The notes: generated by a model from the letters alone, not told the origin. A stretch of DNA of 64,000 nt from Nibrella saemangeumensis (GCF_039541915.1 NZ_BAABHD010000029.1:124001-188000); one strand, 5' to 3'. Positions 53,895-62,944 are shown, counted from the first letter of the stretch. Translations and numbers: made by a program.

Positions 53895-55235
53895 ATGCGG
53901 TCAGTTACTTTATCGGTACTCATCGGTTTATTTACAGTCGTCTTCGCCTGTGTTGACCTGATAGAACTGCCTCAGGTCAACAACAAAGACATTCTCCTGG
54001 TAGAAGGCACGCTCACAAACCTACCCGAACCTCAGGTAATAAAACTCAGCCGTGCGCAGGCCGACCCGGCCACGGGTTTGTTTCGGAATGTGCCCGTAAC
54101 CAAAGCCGTTATGGAGGTGGTCGTAAACGCATCGGAGGTGGTGGCCTGCCACGAGACCCTGGAGGGTCATTATCAGCTCCCTAATGATTTCAGAGGAAAA
54201 GTCGGCCACTCCTACCAGCTTCGCTTTACCCTCAGCGATGGGTCAAAGTACCAATCTAACCAGCAGGTGATGGCTGATGTCCCGTCCATTGACAGAGTGA
54301 CCGCCCGTTTCAACCCAACCAGCTTATCTGCGCAACTCCTAAAAGGCTACCGCGCAGCCCACGACATCTTTATCGACAGCCAGGACCCTGCTGATCAAAA
54401 AAACTTTTACCGCTGGGAATGGAAACTCTGGGGCCGCCAGTATTGGTGCCATAGCTGTCGACAAGGTGTATACTCGGTTTACAAAGTTTTGCCGAACACG
54501 TATCGGGGCAGAGACTACTTTGTAACGGGCGATGAACGCTATGAAGACTGCTTTCGTCCCCCGGCCGGTAAGGCCGCCGAAGAAGCGCCTGAGGTACCCC
54601 AGGAAGACTGGACGTATGATTATGGGTGCCGCACCCCATGCTGGCAGATTATCTACGGATATGACATTGTCGTGCTCGATGACCAATTTATCAATGGCCG
54701 CTTAATCAACCAGCAGCGCGTGGCCCAGATTCCCTATTACGATGCCGCGCCATGTCTGGTCGACATCCGCCAAACGTCATTAACACCGGATGCGTATCGT
54801 TACTACAAACTCTTCCAGGAGCAGACGCAGCATACGGGGGGATTAGCCGATACACCACCCACGGTTTTAGGCGGTAACGTGCGGCAGGTTAACGATCCGC
54901 AAGGTAGTGTTGTGGGTTACTTCTCAGCGTCTGCGGTCTCGCTGGTTCACTTCTGGCTGGACCGCAAAGATGCTGAGGGACTATCCTACGGTTCCTATGG
55001 AGCGCTCAGTACGGTTGATACCACCCGGCCGGAAGGCACCTATGGCAGTGGTGGAGATGGCTTATTTTATGCAATTCACCAGCGTATGCCAAATCTGGAA
55101 CCGTCCCCGCCTTACCTGGGCGAACGGGCAAGACCCAAGGTACGGTTATGGCCTACCAACGACCGTCCCCCGCTGGCACCCTGCCTGCAAAACGATCAGC
55201 AAACCCCATTTAAACCCGAGGGCTGGCGCGATTAA
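53895..55235 (+). CDS. DUF4249 lipoprotein
   Basis: A 446-residue surface or periplasmic lipoprotein with lipobox Cys19 (VFAC). Typical DUF4249 marks: LVVEGTLTNLPEPQVIKLSR-like start (here ILLVEGTLTNLPEPQVIKLS), YQLPNDFRGKVGHSYQLRF and a C-terminal GYFSASAVSLVHFWLD block. In Bacteroidota such genes usually follow a SusC-like receptor; here none is near, so it is an orphan. Pairs of cysteines (CHSC, CRTPC) in the middle are unusual and might bind metal or form disulfides. Confidence 0.85.
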   Translation: MRSVTLSVLIGLFTVVFACVDLIELPQVNNKDILLVEGTLTNLPEPQVIKLSRAQADPATGLFRNVPVTKAVMEVVVNASEVVACHETLEGHYQLPNDFRGKVGHSYQLRFTLSDGSKYQSNQQVMADVPSIDRVTARFNPTSLSAQLLKGYRAAHDIFIDSQDPADQKNFYRWEWKLWGRQYWCHSCRQGVYSVYKVLPNTYRGRDYFVTGDERYEDCFRPPAGKAAEEAPEVPQEDWTYDYGCRTPCWQIIYGYDIVVLDDQFINGRLINQQRVAQIPYYDAAPCLVDIRQTSLTPDAYRYYKLFQEQTQHTGGLADTPPTVLGGNVRQVNDPQGSVVGYFSASAVSLVHFWLDRKDAEGLSYGSYGALSTVDTTRPEGTYGSGGDGLFYAIHQRMPNLEPSPPYLGERARPKVRLWPTNDRPPLAPCLQNDQQTPFKPEGWRD

Positions 55236-55299
55236 GACCTTCTCCGCTTCCACCCGACTCCTGCTATCAAACCAGTCTCCGGAACAATCAGCGTGCTAT

Positions 55300-55431
55300 C
55301 ACGCGCTCGTCTTCGACTGTGGCGAGCGACGGGCGAGGACGAGCGTGTGTAACGCGATTAGGAATTTCATCCGTGCTAAAATCGCGTCACAGACGCGAAC
55401 CTCGCCCGCCACGCGATGCAATCGCGGGCGA
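55300..55431. repeat. Cluster of three REP-like hairpins
   Basis: Stems at 55300-55311/55338-55349 (11 of 12), 55352-55359/55380-55387 (perfect) and 55402-55409/55424-55431 (perfect). The third has a GCGATGCAATCGC core like that of the element at 44146. No RAYT transposase gene is in the window. Confidence 0.6.
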
Positions 55432-55553
55432 ACTGAGGCCGCATAGCATTATAGAGCGCTTGTTCGTTACTTTGTATGGGGAGTAGTGGCAGCTTTTGAG
55501 TTTAGCGGCCGCCCCGGCGATCCGACCAAAATTACCTGATTACCAGCTTCTCC

Positions 55554-55658
55554 CTACTTTTTGTCCTGTACTTCGATAGCTGGATAAAACCTGTGGTCGT
55601 TTGGCTCATAGGTCAGATCGGGCTTGTAACCCGTACCAAGCCTCTTCTCACAAAAAGC
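55554..55658 (-). pseudogene. Possible 3' remnant of a deleted gene
   Basis: On the minus strand an open stretch of 34 codons ends in TAG and reads like the tail of a real protein (GYKPDLTYEPNDHRFYPAIE). An in-frame TGA lies directly before it. It may be the last part of a lost gene. I cannot name the family. Confidence 0.3.
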
Positions 55659-55902
55659 TCACGGGGGAGTCATGATTTCTCATCTCAATTTTGGTCAATC
55701 AGCGAAGCAGGAATCCAAAATGTTCACCTTTTCAAACAACACATCACGAATTTTTTGACCTAATTTGCTTATTATCAACATACCTGCTAGCTTAGAGAGC
55801 TTGTTGGCATGTGTTTCCCGGGCCATAAATTAATGGCGGTCAATGTTCCTTAATCGGTCAGTTAAGCGGCTCTTTACTAGTCTGTCTCCAATTGAAACGT
55901 GT

Positions 55903-56337
55903 ATGAAAACAGGACTTTTGATTTTTCTCCTCCATTTCCCCTTGTTTCTCATGGCGCAATCCACTCAGCGTGTTACCGAAGCTTTTCTGCAATCGTTTGC
56001 AGAAGCCTTTAATGCCCATGATCTAACCGCCATCATGGCACATATGACTCAGGACTGTGTGTTCCAGGCCTCGGCCGGGACCGACGCTGATGGCCAGACA
56101 TTCACGGGGCAAGAGCAGGTCAGGAAAGCCTTTGAAGACGTTTTTTCTACCTTCCCCGATGCGCATTGGGGCCATGCTAAACACTTCATTGTTGGCAACC
56201 GAGGCTTCTCTGAGTGGGTGTTTACCGGCACTAAGCAGGATGGCAGCAAAGTGGAAGTAACCGGGTGTGATTTGTTTACCTTTCAGCAGGGTAAAATCGC
56301 TGTGAAGAATTCGTATCGGAAGAATCGTCAACAGTAG
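55903..56337 (+). CDS. Secreted NTF2/SnoaL-like protein
   Basis: A 144-residue protein with signal peptide (MKTGLLIFLLHFPLFLMAQ, residues 1-19) from ATG 55903. The body is a SnoaL-like fold: FAEAFNAHDLTAIMAHMTQD, GQEQVRKAFEDVFSTFPDAH and ATEWVFTGTKQDGSKVEVTG-like strands (here SEWVFTGTKQDGSKVEVTGC). The pattern is that of ketosteroid-isomerase-like proteins. Function unknown. It lies 117 bases before the NmrA gene and may be co-transcribed. Confidence 0.82.
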   Translation: MKTGLLIFLLHFPLFLMAQSTQRVTEAFLQSFAEAFNAHDLTAIMAHMTQDCVFQASAGTDADGQTFTGQEQVRKAFEDVFSTFPDAHWGHAKHFIVGNRGFSEWVFTGTKQDGSKVEVTGCDLFTFQQGKIAVKNSYRKNRQQ

Positions 56338-56454
56338 CAACCGGCCTCTCAAGGTTGTAACACGTCTGAATAGCTGTCGCTCCTGTAGACAAGCCGCTTC
56401 TTTAGCTGGTTAATTGACTCTTTCCCTCTGTCTGACAAGAAGATCCAATTCACT

Positions 56455-57339
56455 ATGACCACTAGCCCAAACCAATTTATCGTGGTTACCGGGGCCACCG
56501 GTCTGCAAGGCCGTGCGGTGACTCGTCAGTTGCTCAATAGCGGGTGGCGGGTGCGTGCCTTAACCCGTAACGGCAACAGCCCAGGTGCACAGGCTTTAGC
56601 TGCCCTGGGAGCGGAAATCGTTCAGGGTGATATGGCTCAGTCAAATACATTAATCTCCGTGTTTGATGGGGCCTACGGGGTATTCAGCGTGCAGAATCCA
56701 TATCTGAGCGGCCTTAACGGCGAAATCGACCAGGGCAAAAATGTGGCCAGGGTAGCCAAACAAGTGGGTGTTAAACACCTGATATACAGTTCGGCCGGAC
56801 CCACTGTCAGGGACACCGGCGTGCCCTCCTGGGAGTCAAAACTGGTAGTAGAGGACTATATGAAAACGCTGGATCTTCCTCTGACCATTTTGCGGCCAAT
56901 GGCGTTCATGGAACTCCTGACGGAGAAAAAGTTCTTTCCTGCCGTGTCAACCTGGCAGGTAATGCCTAAGTTGATGGGCAGTTCAACTCCGGTCTACTGG
57001 GTTAATACTCAGGATTTGGCAATCATCGTTGCCAAAGCATTCGCCGATCCCCACCGCTTCCTGGGTGAGGTGTTACCGCTGGCCAGCGATATCCGCTCGA
57101 TAGCGGAATGTCGAACGATTTATCAGCAGGTAATGGGTAAGAGTCCTGCCCGATTCCCCCTGCCGGTTTGGTTATTTGAGCGGATGGGTCTGATTGGACA
57201 GGATTTAACCAGCATGTGGCGCTGGCTGGGCAGGGTACCACTTGAGACCAGTACGGAAGCCCTCTACACGATTCACCCAGATGCGCTGCCTATACGGACC
57301 TGGTTGGAGCAACACAAAAGCAGCCATAGCACCAGTTGA
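56455..57339 (+). CDS. NmrA-family NAD(P)-binding protein
   Basis: A 294-residue atypical short-chain reductase. The Rossmann motif GATGLQG is at residues 13-19; an Arg in the second strand (RALTRNG) prefers NADPH. Further signs are YGVFSVQNPYLSGLNGEIDQ and KHLIYSSAGPTVRDTGVP with a Ser in place of the usual catalytic YxxxK. Members act as redox sensors or quinone reductases. It is cytoplasmic. Confidence 0.9.
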   Translation: MTTSPNQFIVVTGATGLQGRAVTRQLLNSGWRVRALTRNGNSPGAQALAALGAEIVQGDMAQSNTLISVFDGAYGVFSVQNPYLSGLNGEIDQGKNVARVAKQVGVKHLIYSSAGPTVRDTGVPSWESKLVVEDYMKTLDLPLTILRPMAFMELLTEKKFFPAVSTWQVMPKLMGSSTPVYWVNTQDLAIIVAKAFADPHRFLGEVLPLASDIRSIAECRTIYQQVMGKSPARFPLPVWLFERMGLIGQDLTSMWRWLGRVPLETSTEALYTIHPDALPIRTWLEQHKSSHSTS

Positions 57340-57635
57340 GACTGGATCTGCCTCAGGCCCTCATTTGTTCAACAACTTTTGAGAAACTCTTTAGTCGTTC
57401 ATGGGCAGTTCCTGTAAAATTTACATTTTGTTATATCTCCCCAAACGATTCCGGAGAAGACATCATTTCCAGTCCCAGTTTTTAGAGATTTAATAGCTAC
57501 CGACTTCAACCGTTCGCTCAAAATAATTAGGCATCAGTTTACAAAAGCTATAACTTAACTGATAATCAATTCAGTACTGCATACTGAACGCTTCCTTTAT
57601 TCGGGTACGCTTCCACCCATCAAACCCCCTCTATC
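57340..57635. other. Gap without clear feature
   Basis: About 296 AT-rich bases between the NmrA gene and a small ORF. I see no repeat, hairpin or gene. Confidence 0.5.
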
Positions 57636-57779
57636 ATGAAAACCAATACTCGTAAGGGGGACAAATACTTTCCCATAATCGATCTGGCCTCTTTCGGGCA
57701 GAGCACTCCGGAGAACATCGAAGTAACCATGACAGCCGAAGGCGATAATGCGCAGATATACGAAGAATTTATACCATAA
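57636..57779 (+). CDS. Short ORF, 47 residues, possible gene or remnant
   Basis: Starts at ATG 57636 and stops at 57777-57779, 14 bases before the NTF2-like gene. It encodes KGDKYFPIIDLASFGQSTPE and EGDNAQIYEEFIP stretches. I do not recognise it. It could be a leader peptide gene coupled to the next gene, or a remnant. Confidence 0.3.
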   Translation: MKTNTRKGDKYFPIIDLASFGQSTPENIEVTMTAEGDNAQIYEEFIP

Positions 57780-57793
57780 ACTCAATCAACATC

Positions 57794-58183
57794 ATGACAC
57801 ATTCAAATGAAGAAACTATTCGTGCAGCCTACGGGGCGTTTGTAAAAGGGGATTTAGAGGGGTATCTACAGTACTGTACTGACAATATTACTTTTAGTGT
57901 ACCAGGACACGGTAAAATATCGGGCCTCTTCAAAAAAGATGAATTCATTTCGCCTTGGGTTAGCGGGGTTATGGAATTAACTAAGGGAACATTTCGGGAA
58001 ACGGTTAATGATATTGTGGCAAATGATCACCGTGGTGTCGTATTAGCGACCCATGAATTTGAGCGGAATGGCCGGAGCTTCAAGTATGACACTGCGCATA
58101 TTTACAGGATTAAAGACGGCAAACTGGATTCGTTTGAGGAGTATCCCGCTGATCTATACTATTTTGATGAAGCCTGGAGTTGA
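57794..58183 (+). CDS. NTF2-like (SnoaL-type) protein
   Basis: A 129-residue cytoplasmic protein: AYGAFVKGDLEGYLQYCTDN, FSVPGHGKISGLFKKDEFIS, DIVANDHRGVVLATHEFERN and HIYRIKDGKLDSFEEYP. This is the SnoaL pattern with a polar pocket. It resembles the AT-rich-island protein at 31660. Function unknown. A wobble-rich hairpin follows at 58307-58362. Confidence 0.85.
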   Translation: MTHSNEETIRAAYGAFVKGDLEGYLQYCTDNITFSVPGHGKISGLFKKDEFISPWVSGVMELTKGTFRETVNDIVANDHRGVVLATHEFERNGRSFKYDTAHIYRIKDGKLDSFEEYPADLYYFDEAWS

Positions 58184-58581
58184 AGCCAAACACGTAATAC
58201 ATTTTTAACCGGGAGTACTTCTGGCCATACATACCGCAATCACCACAACTAGCTAAATAGCTGCCCGCTTTGGAATGTTAAAATGGCTTGGCTCTTGAAT
58301 GGCTGGACAAGTCGCGTCGGCGGGCCGATTGTAAAAACAGTCGGTTCGCCGGCGCGACTTGTTACTTCTTACACTCTATTCTTTTTTTGAAAGGGTTCGT
58401 TAACTGAAGAATTCACAAAATAGGCTGGTAATCAGACCATTTCTGGATTTTTATATTTTTTTGAGATATAATTTAAGAATAGCGAGGTTATATCTGCTGC
58501 TTCTCACTCTCATTGCAATAGAAGAGTACCCGATTCATTTTCTGTGGAGTAGTACCCATTCACGAACGGACAAGCAGCTTT
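58184..58581. other. Gap with an RNA-type hairpin
   Basis: 398 bases without a gene. It holds the hairpin 58307-58362; the last 150 bases are AT-rich and probably include the promoter of the sigma gene, but I cannot point to it with confidence. Confidence 0.5.
58307..58362 (+). terminator. Hairpin with G-U pairs, plus strand
   Basis: Arms 58307-58330 and 58339-58362 pair over 24 positions; the four unlike positions are all G-U in plus-strand RNA and would be A-C in the minus strand. So it acts as plus-strand RNA, probably as terminator of the NTF2-like gene. A T-rich stretch follows. Confidence 0.65.
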
Positions 58582-59190
58582 ATGTCCAAAAGGCAGCGCT
58601 TAACACTACCTGAAGCCAAGAAACTCTGGCAGGACTTTCGTGCCGGAGACTCGTGTGCCTTAGCCAAACTGATGCAGGTCTACTATCCCGACCTGCTTCA
58701 TTGGGGCATGCGGTTATGTCCCGACCGCGAAATGGTCAAAGACAGCATTCAGGATACATTCCTCAGCCTGTGGACCAAACGAACCTCCCTGCTTGAGGTG
58801 GAGAACGTCCGGGCTTATCTGCTCAAAAGTATCAAGACCCGCCTGCTGAAGGAATTAACCGGCAAACAACACCAGGCGTTCTCCTTTGAACTGCCCGAAG
58901 GTTATGTTTTTTCGGTGGAGTTCTCGGCCGACCTGCGACTGATCGAAGAGGAACACGAAGTATACCAGATTCGCCGGCTGGAACAGGCCCTTAACCAACT
59001 GCCGGAGCGCCAGAAGGAAATTATTTATCTGCGTTTTTACGAACAGCTCGACTTCGAGCAGATTGCTGATATTATGCACATTGGGCGGCAACCGGTTTAC
59101 AACCTGTTGTACAAGGCGTTGCACAACCTGCGTACCTATTGGGTAGCGTCTGTTTTTCTGCTGGGCCTGTTGGGCTTCTCAAAAATTTAG
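58582..59190 (+). CDS. ECF sigma factor, FecI-like
   Basis: A 202-residue sigma-70 family factor. Sigma-2 at about 20-90 (LMQVYYPDLLHWGMRLCPDR, DSIQDTFLSLWTKRTSL) and sigma-4 at about 130-185 (ALNQLPERQKEIIYLRFYEQ, DFEQIADIMHIGRQPVYNLL). The last 18 residues are hydrophobic (VASVFLLGLLGFSKI), seen in some Bacteroidota sigma factors. The fecR partner lies beyond the GH95 gene. It is the likely master regulator of the second glycan locus. Confidence 0.92.
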   Translation: MSKRQRLTLPEAKKLWQDFRAGDSCALAKLMQVYYPDLLHWGMRLCPDREMVKDSIQDTFLSLWTKRTSLLEVENVRAYLLKSIKTRLLKELTGKQHQAFSFELPEGYVFSVEFSADLRLIEEEHEVYQIRRLEQALNQLPERQKEIIYLRFYEQLDFEQIADIMHIGRQPVYNLLYKALHNLRTYWVASVFLLGLLGFSKI

Positions 59191-59213
59191 CCAACTACTG
59201 CTTGTAACTGCAT

Positions 59214-61742
59214 ATGCGTTTTGTGAAAACAGCGGCTATTAGCCTTCTCCTGTGGTGTGGTCACCTGCTGGCAACTGCTCAGTCAATACCGTTTCCCAAG
59301 CTGGCTTTATGGTATAAACAGCCGGCCACGCTACCTAAGGGGCTGCCCTATGGCCCTGGAAAAACCACCAATCCCTGGGATAACCGCAACCGGCAGGGCT
59401 GGGTTGAGGCCCTGCCCATTGGCAACGGCAAAGCGGGAGCCATGGTCTTTGGCGGTATAGCCCGCGAACGCATTCAGTTGAACGAGGAAAGCTTGTGGGC
59501 GGGCTACTTTGCCGACGCTAATAATCCCAAAGCACTATCGGCGCTGCCCACGGTACGCCGGCTCATGTTTGAAGGAAAAGAAGACGAAGCGGAAGTATTG
59601 AGCAAGAACGCCCTGGGGGCCATTACCAAACTGGGCGTTTATCAGACAATGGGCGATCTGTGGCTGCACTTTGAGGGCATCGATGCCCGTCAGGCTACTG
59701 ATTACCAGCGCTCACTGGATCTGGAACGAGCCGTTGCCACCACCTCATTCACCATCAACAAGGTGCGCTATCAGCGCGAAGCCTTTGCGTCGCACCCTCA
59801 GAACGTATTGGTCCTGCGACTAACGGCCTCCGCCCCCGGTCAGATCTCCACTACCCTGAAGATTACCCGCGAACAGGATGCGGTCTCCCTGACCGAACAG
59901 GGTAAGTTAGTGCTGAGAGGGCAGGTAAACTTCCCCGATGAGCAGCAAGTCAACCGGGGTATGCGGTTTGAGACCCAGGTAAAACCACTGGTGAAAGGAG
60001 GCACGCTAGTGGCCAGGGGCGATTCAATCGTTATCCGGCAAGCCGACGAAGTGGTGCTGTACATTGCCCAGGCAACCAGCTACACCCCCCAGGATCCTAT
60101 CCAGGTTTGTTCGGCCTTACTGAGTAAGGCAACGGCCAAACCATTCCAAACGCTGAAGCAGGAGCACAGTACCGACTACCAGAAGCTCTTCAGCCGGCTG
60201 CAACTGACCCTGAACGGAGTAGGTACCGAGGAAGCCTGGAGAAGACCCACCAACGAACTGGTCGAATCGGTTCGGCAAGACAGTACCGGCAATGAGTTCA
60301 TGACGGTGCTGCAATACCAGTACGCCCGTTACCTGATGATTGCCTGCTCTCGTCCGGGCGATCTGCCCGCCAACCTGCAGGGGCTCTGGAACGAACACCT
60401 CAAACCGGCCTGGGCCAGCGACTATCATACGAACATTAACCTGCAGATGAATTACTGGTTTGTTGAAACGGCTAATCTGGCCGATTGCCACAAACCCCTG
60501 ATCGAATACATGCAGCAGATGATACCTTACGGGCAGCAGACCGCCCGCAACCAGTACGGGGCCGGCGGCTGGGTCATGCACCACGCCATGGACGTCTTCG
60601 GTCGAACGGCACCGGACCAGGGCGGAGTGGGCGTGTGGCCGGTGGGGGGAGCCTGGCTGAGCCGTCATGCATACGAACATTTTCTGTTCTCGCACGATAA
60701 GCAATTGCTGCGCACTAAGGTATACCCCCAAATCAAAGGAGCCGCTCAGTTTATGCTCGACTTCCTGGTAGAGATTCCCGAAGGCCTGCCCTTTGCCGGA
60801 CGGCTGGTGACCAATCCGTCTCACTCTCCGGAAAACACCTACGAAAAGCCGGACGGAAAACAACTCATGCTGGGTTATGGGGCTACCATGGACACCGAGA
60901 TTATTCAGGATGTATTCGACAACTGTCTGGAAGCCATTGACATCCTCAGCCAGGATGACCCTTCGTTTGATGAGTCCTTTAAGCAGCAGTTGCTGGCGGC
61001 CAAAAGCCGGCTAGTGCCGATTCAGATCAGTCCGTCGGGTCGGATTCAGGAGTGGATGGAAGACTATAAAGAGCCGGAACTGGGACACCGTCATATTTCG
61101 CACCTCTACAGCCTGTACCCGGATAATGCCTTCTCGCTGGTAAAGACTCCCGCGTTAGCCCAGGCAGCCCTGCGCACACTGGAGGTGAGGCTGAAGGGCA
61201 ACCCCAGCCAGCCTAAGTTCCGATATGGCTCGTATGATCCTTATCTGAATGGCAAGGGTGGCACCGGCTGGGGTCGGGTTTGGGTAAGTCTGTTCTATTC
61301 CCGGTTGGGCATGGGCAATGAAGCACTTAAGCACCACCGTATCTTACAGTCCAATTTTGTCCTGCCGAACCTGCTGGGCATTGCTCACGGTACGTTTCAA
61401 ATCGACAATGTATTTGGCAATGCCGCCACTACCTCAGAGATGCTCATCCAGAGCCAGGATGGCTTCATCAATCTGTTGCCCGCCTTACCGGATGCCTGGT
61501 CCAGTGGCCAGGTGAAGGGTTTCCGGGCGACCAGCGGCTTTGAGGTAGCGATGAGTTGGGATAAGAAACGCCTGACGTCAGCGAGTGTTATTTCCCGAGC
61601 GGGTCAGCCCTGCCGGCTGAAAGGACTCAACCCGGTTGTGAGGGTAACCGCAGATGGCCGAGCGGTGGCGTTTACCAAAGAAGCCGATGGATTGATTCGC
61701 TTCAACACCCAGCCGGGTAAGACCTACACGCTCTACTTCTGA
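59214..61742 (+). CDS. GH95 family glycoside hydrolase, alpha-L-fucosidase-like
   Basis: An 842-residue secreted enzyme with signal peptide (to about residue 22, LATAQS). N-terminal GH95 beta-sandwich (ALPIGNGKAGAMVFGGIARE, QLNEESLWAGYF) and (alpha/alpha)6 catalytic barrel. By family knowledge of B. bifidum AfcA, the acid is in a PSxSPEN motif: here Glu540 (NPSHSPEN). The two Asn are N407 and N409 (HTNINLQMNYW), and an Asp near D731 (QIDNVFGN) fits. His405 in HTNIN suits fucosidase; related alpha-L-galactosidases differ there. It lies between fecI and fecR, which is unusual. Confidence 0.93.
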   Translation: MRFVKTAAISLLLWCGHLLATAQSIPFPKLALWYKQPATLPKGLPYGPGKTTNPWDNRNRQGWVEALPIGNGKAGAMVFGGIARERIQLNEESLWAGYFADANNPKALSALPTVRRLMFEGKEDEAEVLSKNALGAITKLGVYQTMGDLWLHFEGIDARQATDYQRSLDLERAVATTSFTINKVRYQREAFASHPQNVLVLRLTASAPGQISTTLKITREQDAVSLTEQGKLVLRGQVNFPDEQQVNRGMRFETQVKPLVKGGTLVARGDSIVIRQADEVVLYIAQATSYTPQDPIQVCSALLSKATAKPFQTLKQEHSTDYQKLFSRLQLTLNGVGTEEAWRRPTNELVESVRQDSTGNEFMTVLQYQYARYLMIACSRPGDLPANLQGLWNEHLKPAWASDYHTNINLQMNYWFVETANLADCHKPLIEYMQQMIPYGQQTARNQYGAGGWVMHHAMDVFGRTAPDQGGVGVWPVGGAWLSRHAYEHFLFSHDKQLLRTKVYPQIKGAAQFMLDFLVEIPEGLPFAGRLVTNPSHSPENTYEKPDGKQLMLGYGATMDTEIIQDVFDNCLEAIDILSQDDPSFDESFKQQLLAAKSRLVPIQISPSGRIQEWMEDYKEPELGHRHISHLYSLYPDNAFSLVKTPALAQAALRTLEVRLKGNPSQPKFRYGSYDPYLNGKGGTGWGRVWVSLFYSRLGMGNEALKHHRILQSNFVLPNLLGIAHGTFQIDNVFGNAATTSEMLIQSQDGFINLLPALPDAWSSGQVKGFRATSGFEVAMSWDKKRLTSASVISRAGQPCRLKGLNPVVRVTADGRAVAFTKEADGLIRFNTQPGKTYTLYF

Positions 61743-61852
61743 TTCGGCAAAACCACCCAATGTCAGGGCACATTGTAGATTAAACAGAATTGAAGGTTAT
61801 AAAACGCCACTATCCATATCATATAGATACTACTACGATTCTGCAGGCTGCC

Positions 61853-62944
61853 ATGAAAAAATACGAAACGTTCAGCGTCGAAGACTTTGTGATGGATGAC
61901 CACTTCCGCGATTGGGTGCAGGGCAACATCAACAACGAGACGTTCTGGCTGGCTTTCATGCACCAGCATCCCGAAAAAACCGACACCATCCGGCAGGCGG
62001 AACGAATCATCCGGGCGATGAACATCAACCCGACCCCCGTCAGTGAGCAGGAGGTACGGGCGGAGGTAAACCAGTTCATGCAGCAGCTTCAAACGCTGGA
62101 GACCAGTCAGCCCGTTCGCCCCATGCGCCGAAGCTGGTGGTGGGCCGCAGCTGCTATGGTAATCATGGTAGGTTTGGGCGCTGCCGTGTTCGGATTGATG
62201 CGCCGGCCGGCGGAAATAGTCGCGTCAAAAAAGCCACAGCCGACAAAGCCGGCCGCGACGGCGGCACTGGCCGAAACGGTGAATTCGACCAGTAAAACCC
62301 TGAAACTGGTGCTCAGCGATGGATCTACCGTTCACCTGGGGCCTTCGAGCGCCCTCCGGTATGCGCCCCATTTCGGCAGTGAATCCCGGCAGGTATACTT
62401 AACCGGCGAAGCAATTTTCGAGGTAGTACACACCTCGGCTCCGTTTCTGGTATACGCGGGAGATGTTGTTACTAAAGTGCTGGGTACCAGCTTTGTGGTG
62501 CGGGCTTACGAAACCGACAAAAAAGTGACCGTGCAGGTGCGTACCGGCAAGGTGTCGGTGTACCGGGAGGCCGAGTCCCGGAAGGCCGGACCCCGGCAGC
62601 ATTCCGGAAATAGTCTCAATGGATTTGTGCTATTGCCAAACCAGGCGGCTATCTACGATAAGGCCATTCAGCAGTTTACCAAAACACTGGTAGCGAAGCC
62701 GGTGGTGATCCGCCCTGCCGAATTTGTGTACGACGATACGCCCCTGGCGGAGGTCCTGCAACAGCTACAGCAGGCCTACGGTATCCATTTACAGTACGAT
62801 GCCGATGCGTTTACGACCTGCCGGATTACGGCGACCTTCAACGACGAGAGCCTCTTCGAGAAGCTCGACCTGATTTGCAAGATGGTCGGCGGCACGTACG
62901 AAATTGTGGACGGGCAGATTGTGCTCAACGTCCGCGGTTGCTAA
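61853..62944 (+). CDS. FecR-family anti-sigma factor
   Basis: A 363-residue regulator. N-terminal cytoplasmic part (1-105), one membrane segment (about 105-122, WWWAAAAMVIMVGLGAAVFG), FecR domain (about 160-255, LVLSDGSTVHLGPSSALRYA, VYLTGEAIFEVVHTSAPF, VLGTSFVVRAY) and DUF4974 (about 295-360, FVYDDTPLAEVLQQLQQAYG). ATG 61853 is chosen over a frame opening 63 bases upstream. It pairs with the FecI at 58582 and the STN-type SusC after it. The order FecI-GH95-FecR-SusC differs from the usual FecI-FecR-SusC. Confidence 0.93.
   Translation: MKKYETFSVEDFVMDDHFRDWVQGNINNETFWLAFMHQHPEKTDTIRQAERIIRAMNINPTPVSEQEVRAEVNQFMQQLQTLETSQPVRPMRRSWWWAAAAMVIMVGLGAAVFGLMRRPAEIVASKKPQPTKPAATAALAETVNSTSKTLKLVLSDGSTVHLGPSSALRYAPHFGSESRQVYLTGEAIFEVVHTSAPFLVYAGDVVTKVLGTSFVVRAYETDKKVTVQVRTGKVSVYREAESRKAGPRQHSGNSLNGFVLLPNQAAIYDKAIQQFTKTLVAKPVVIRPAEFVYDDTPLAEVLQQLQQAYGIHLQYDADAFTTCRITATFNDESLFEKLDLICKMVGGTYEIVDGQIVLNVRGC

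Larger units (their letters stand above)
55236..55902. other. Long gap with REP-like repeats and a gene remnant
   Basis: 667 bases without a whole gene. It holds three GC-rich hairpins (55300-55431) and a 34-codon minus-strand remnant (55554-55658). The rest (about 55660-55850) is AT-rich and shows nothing else. Confidence 0.6.
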
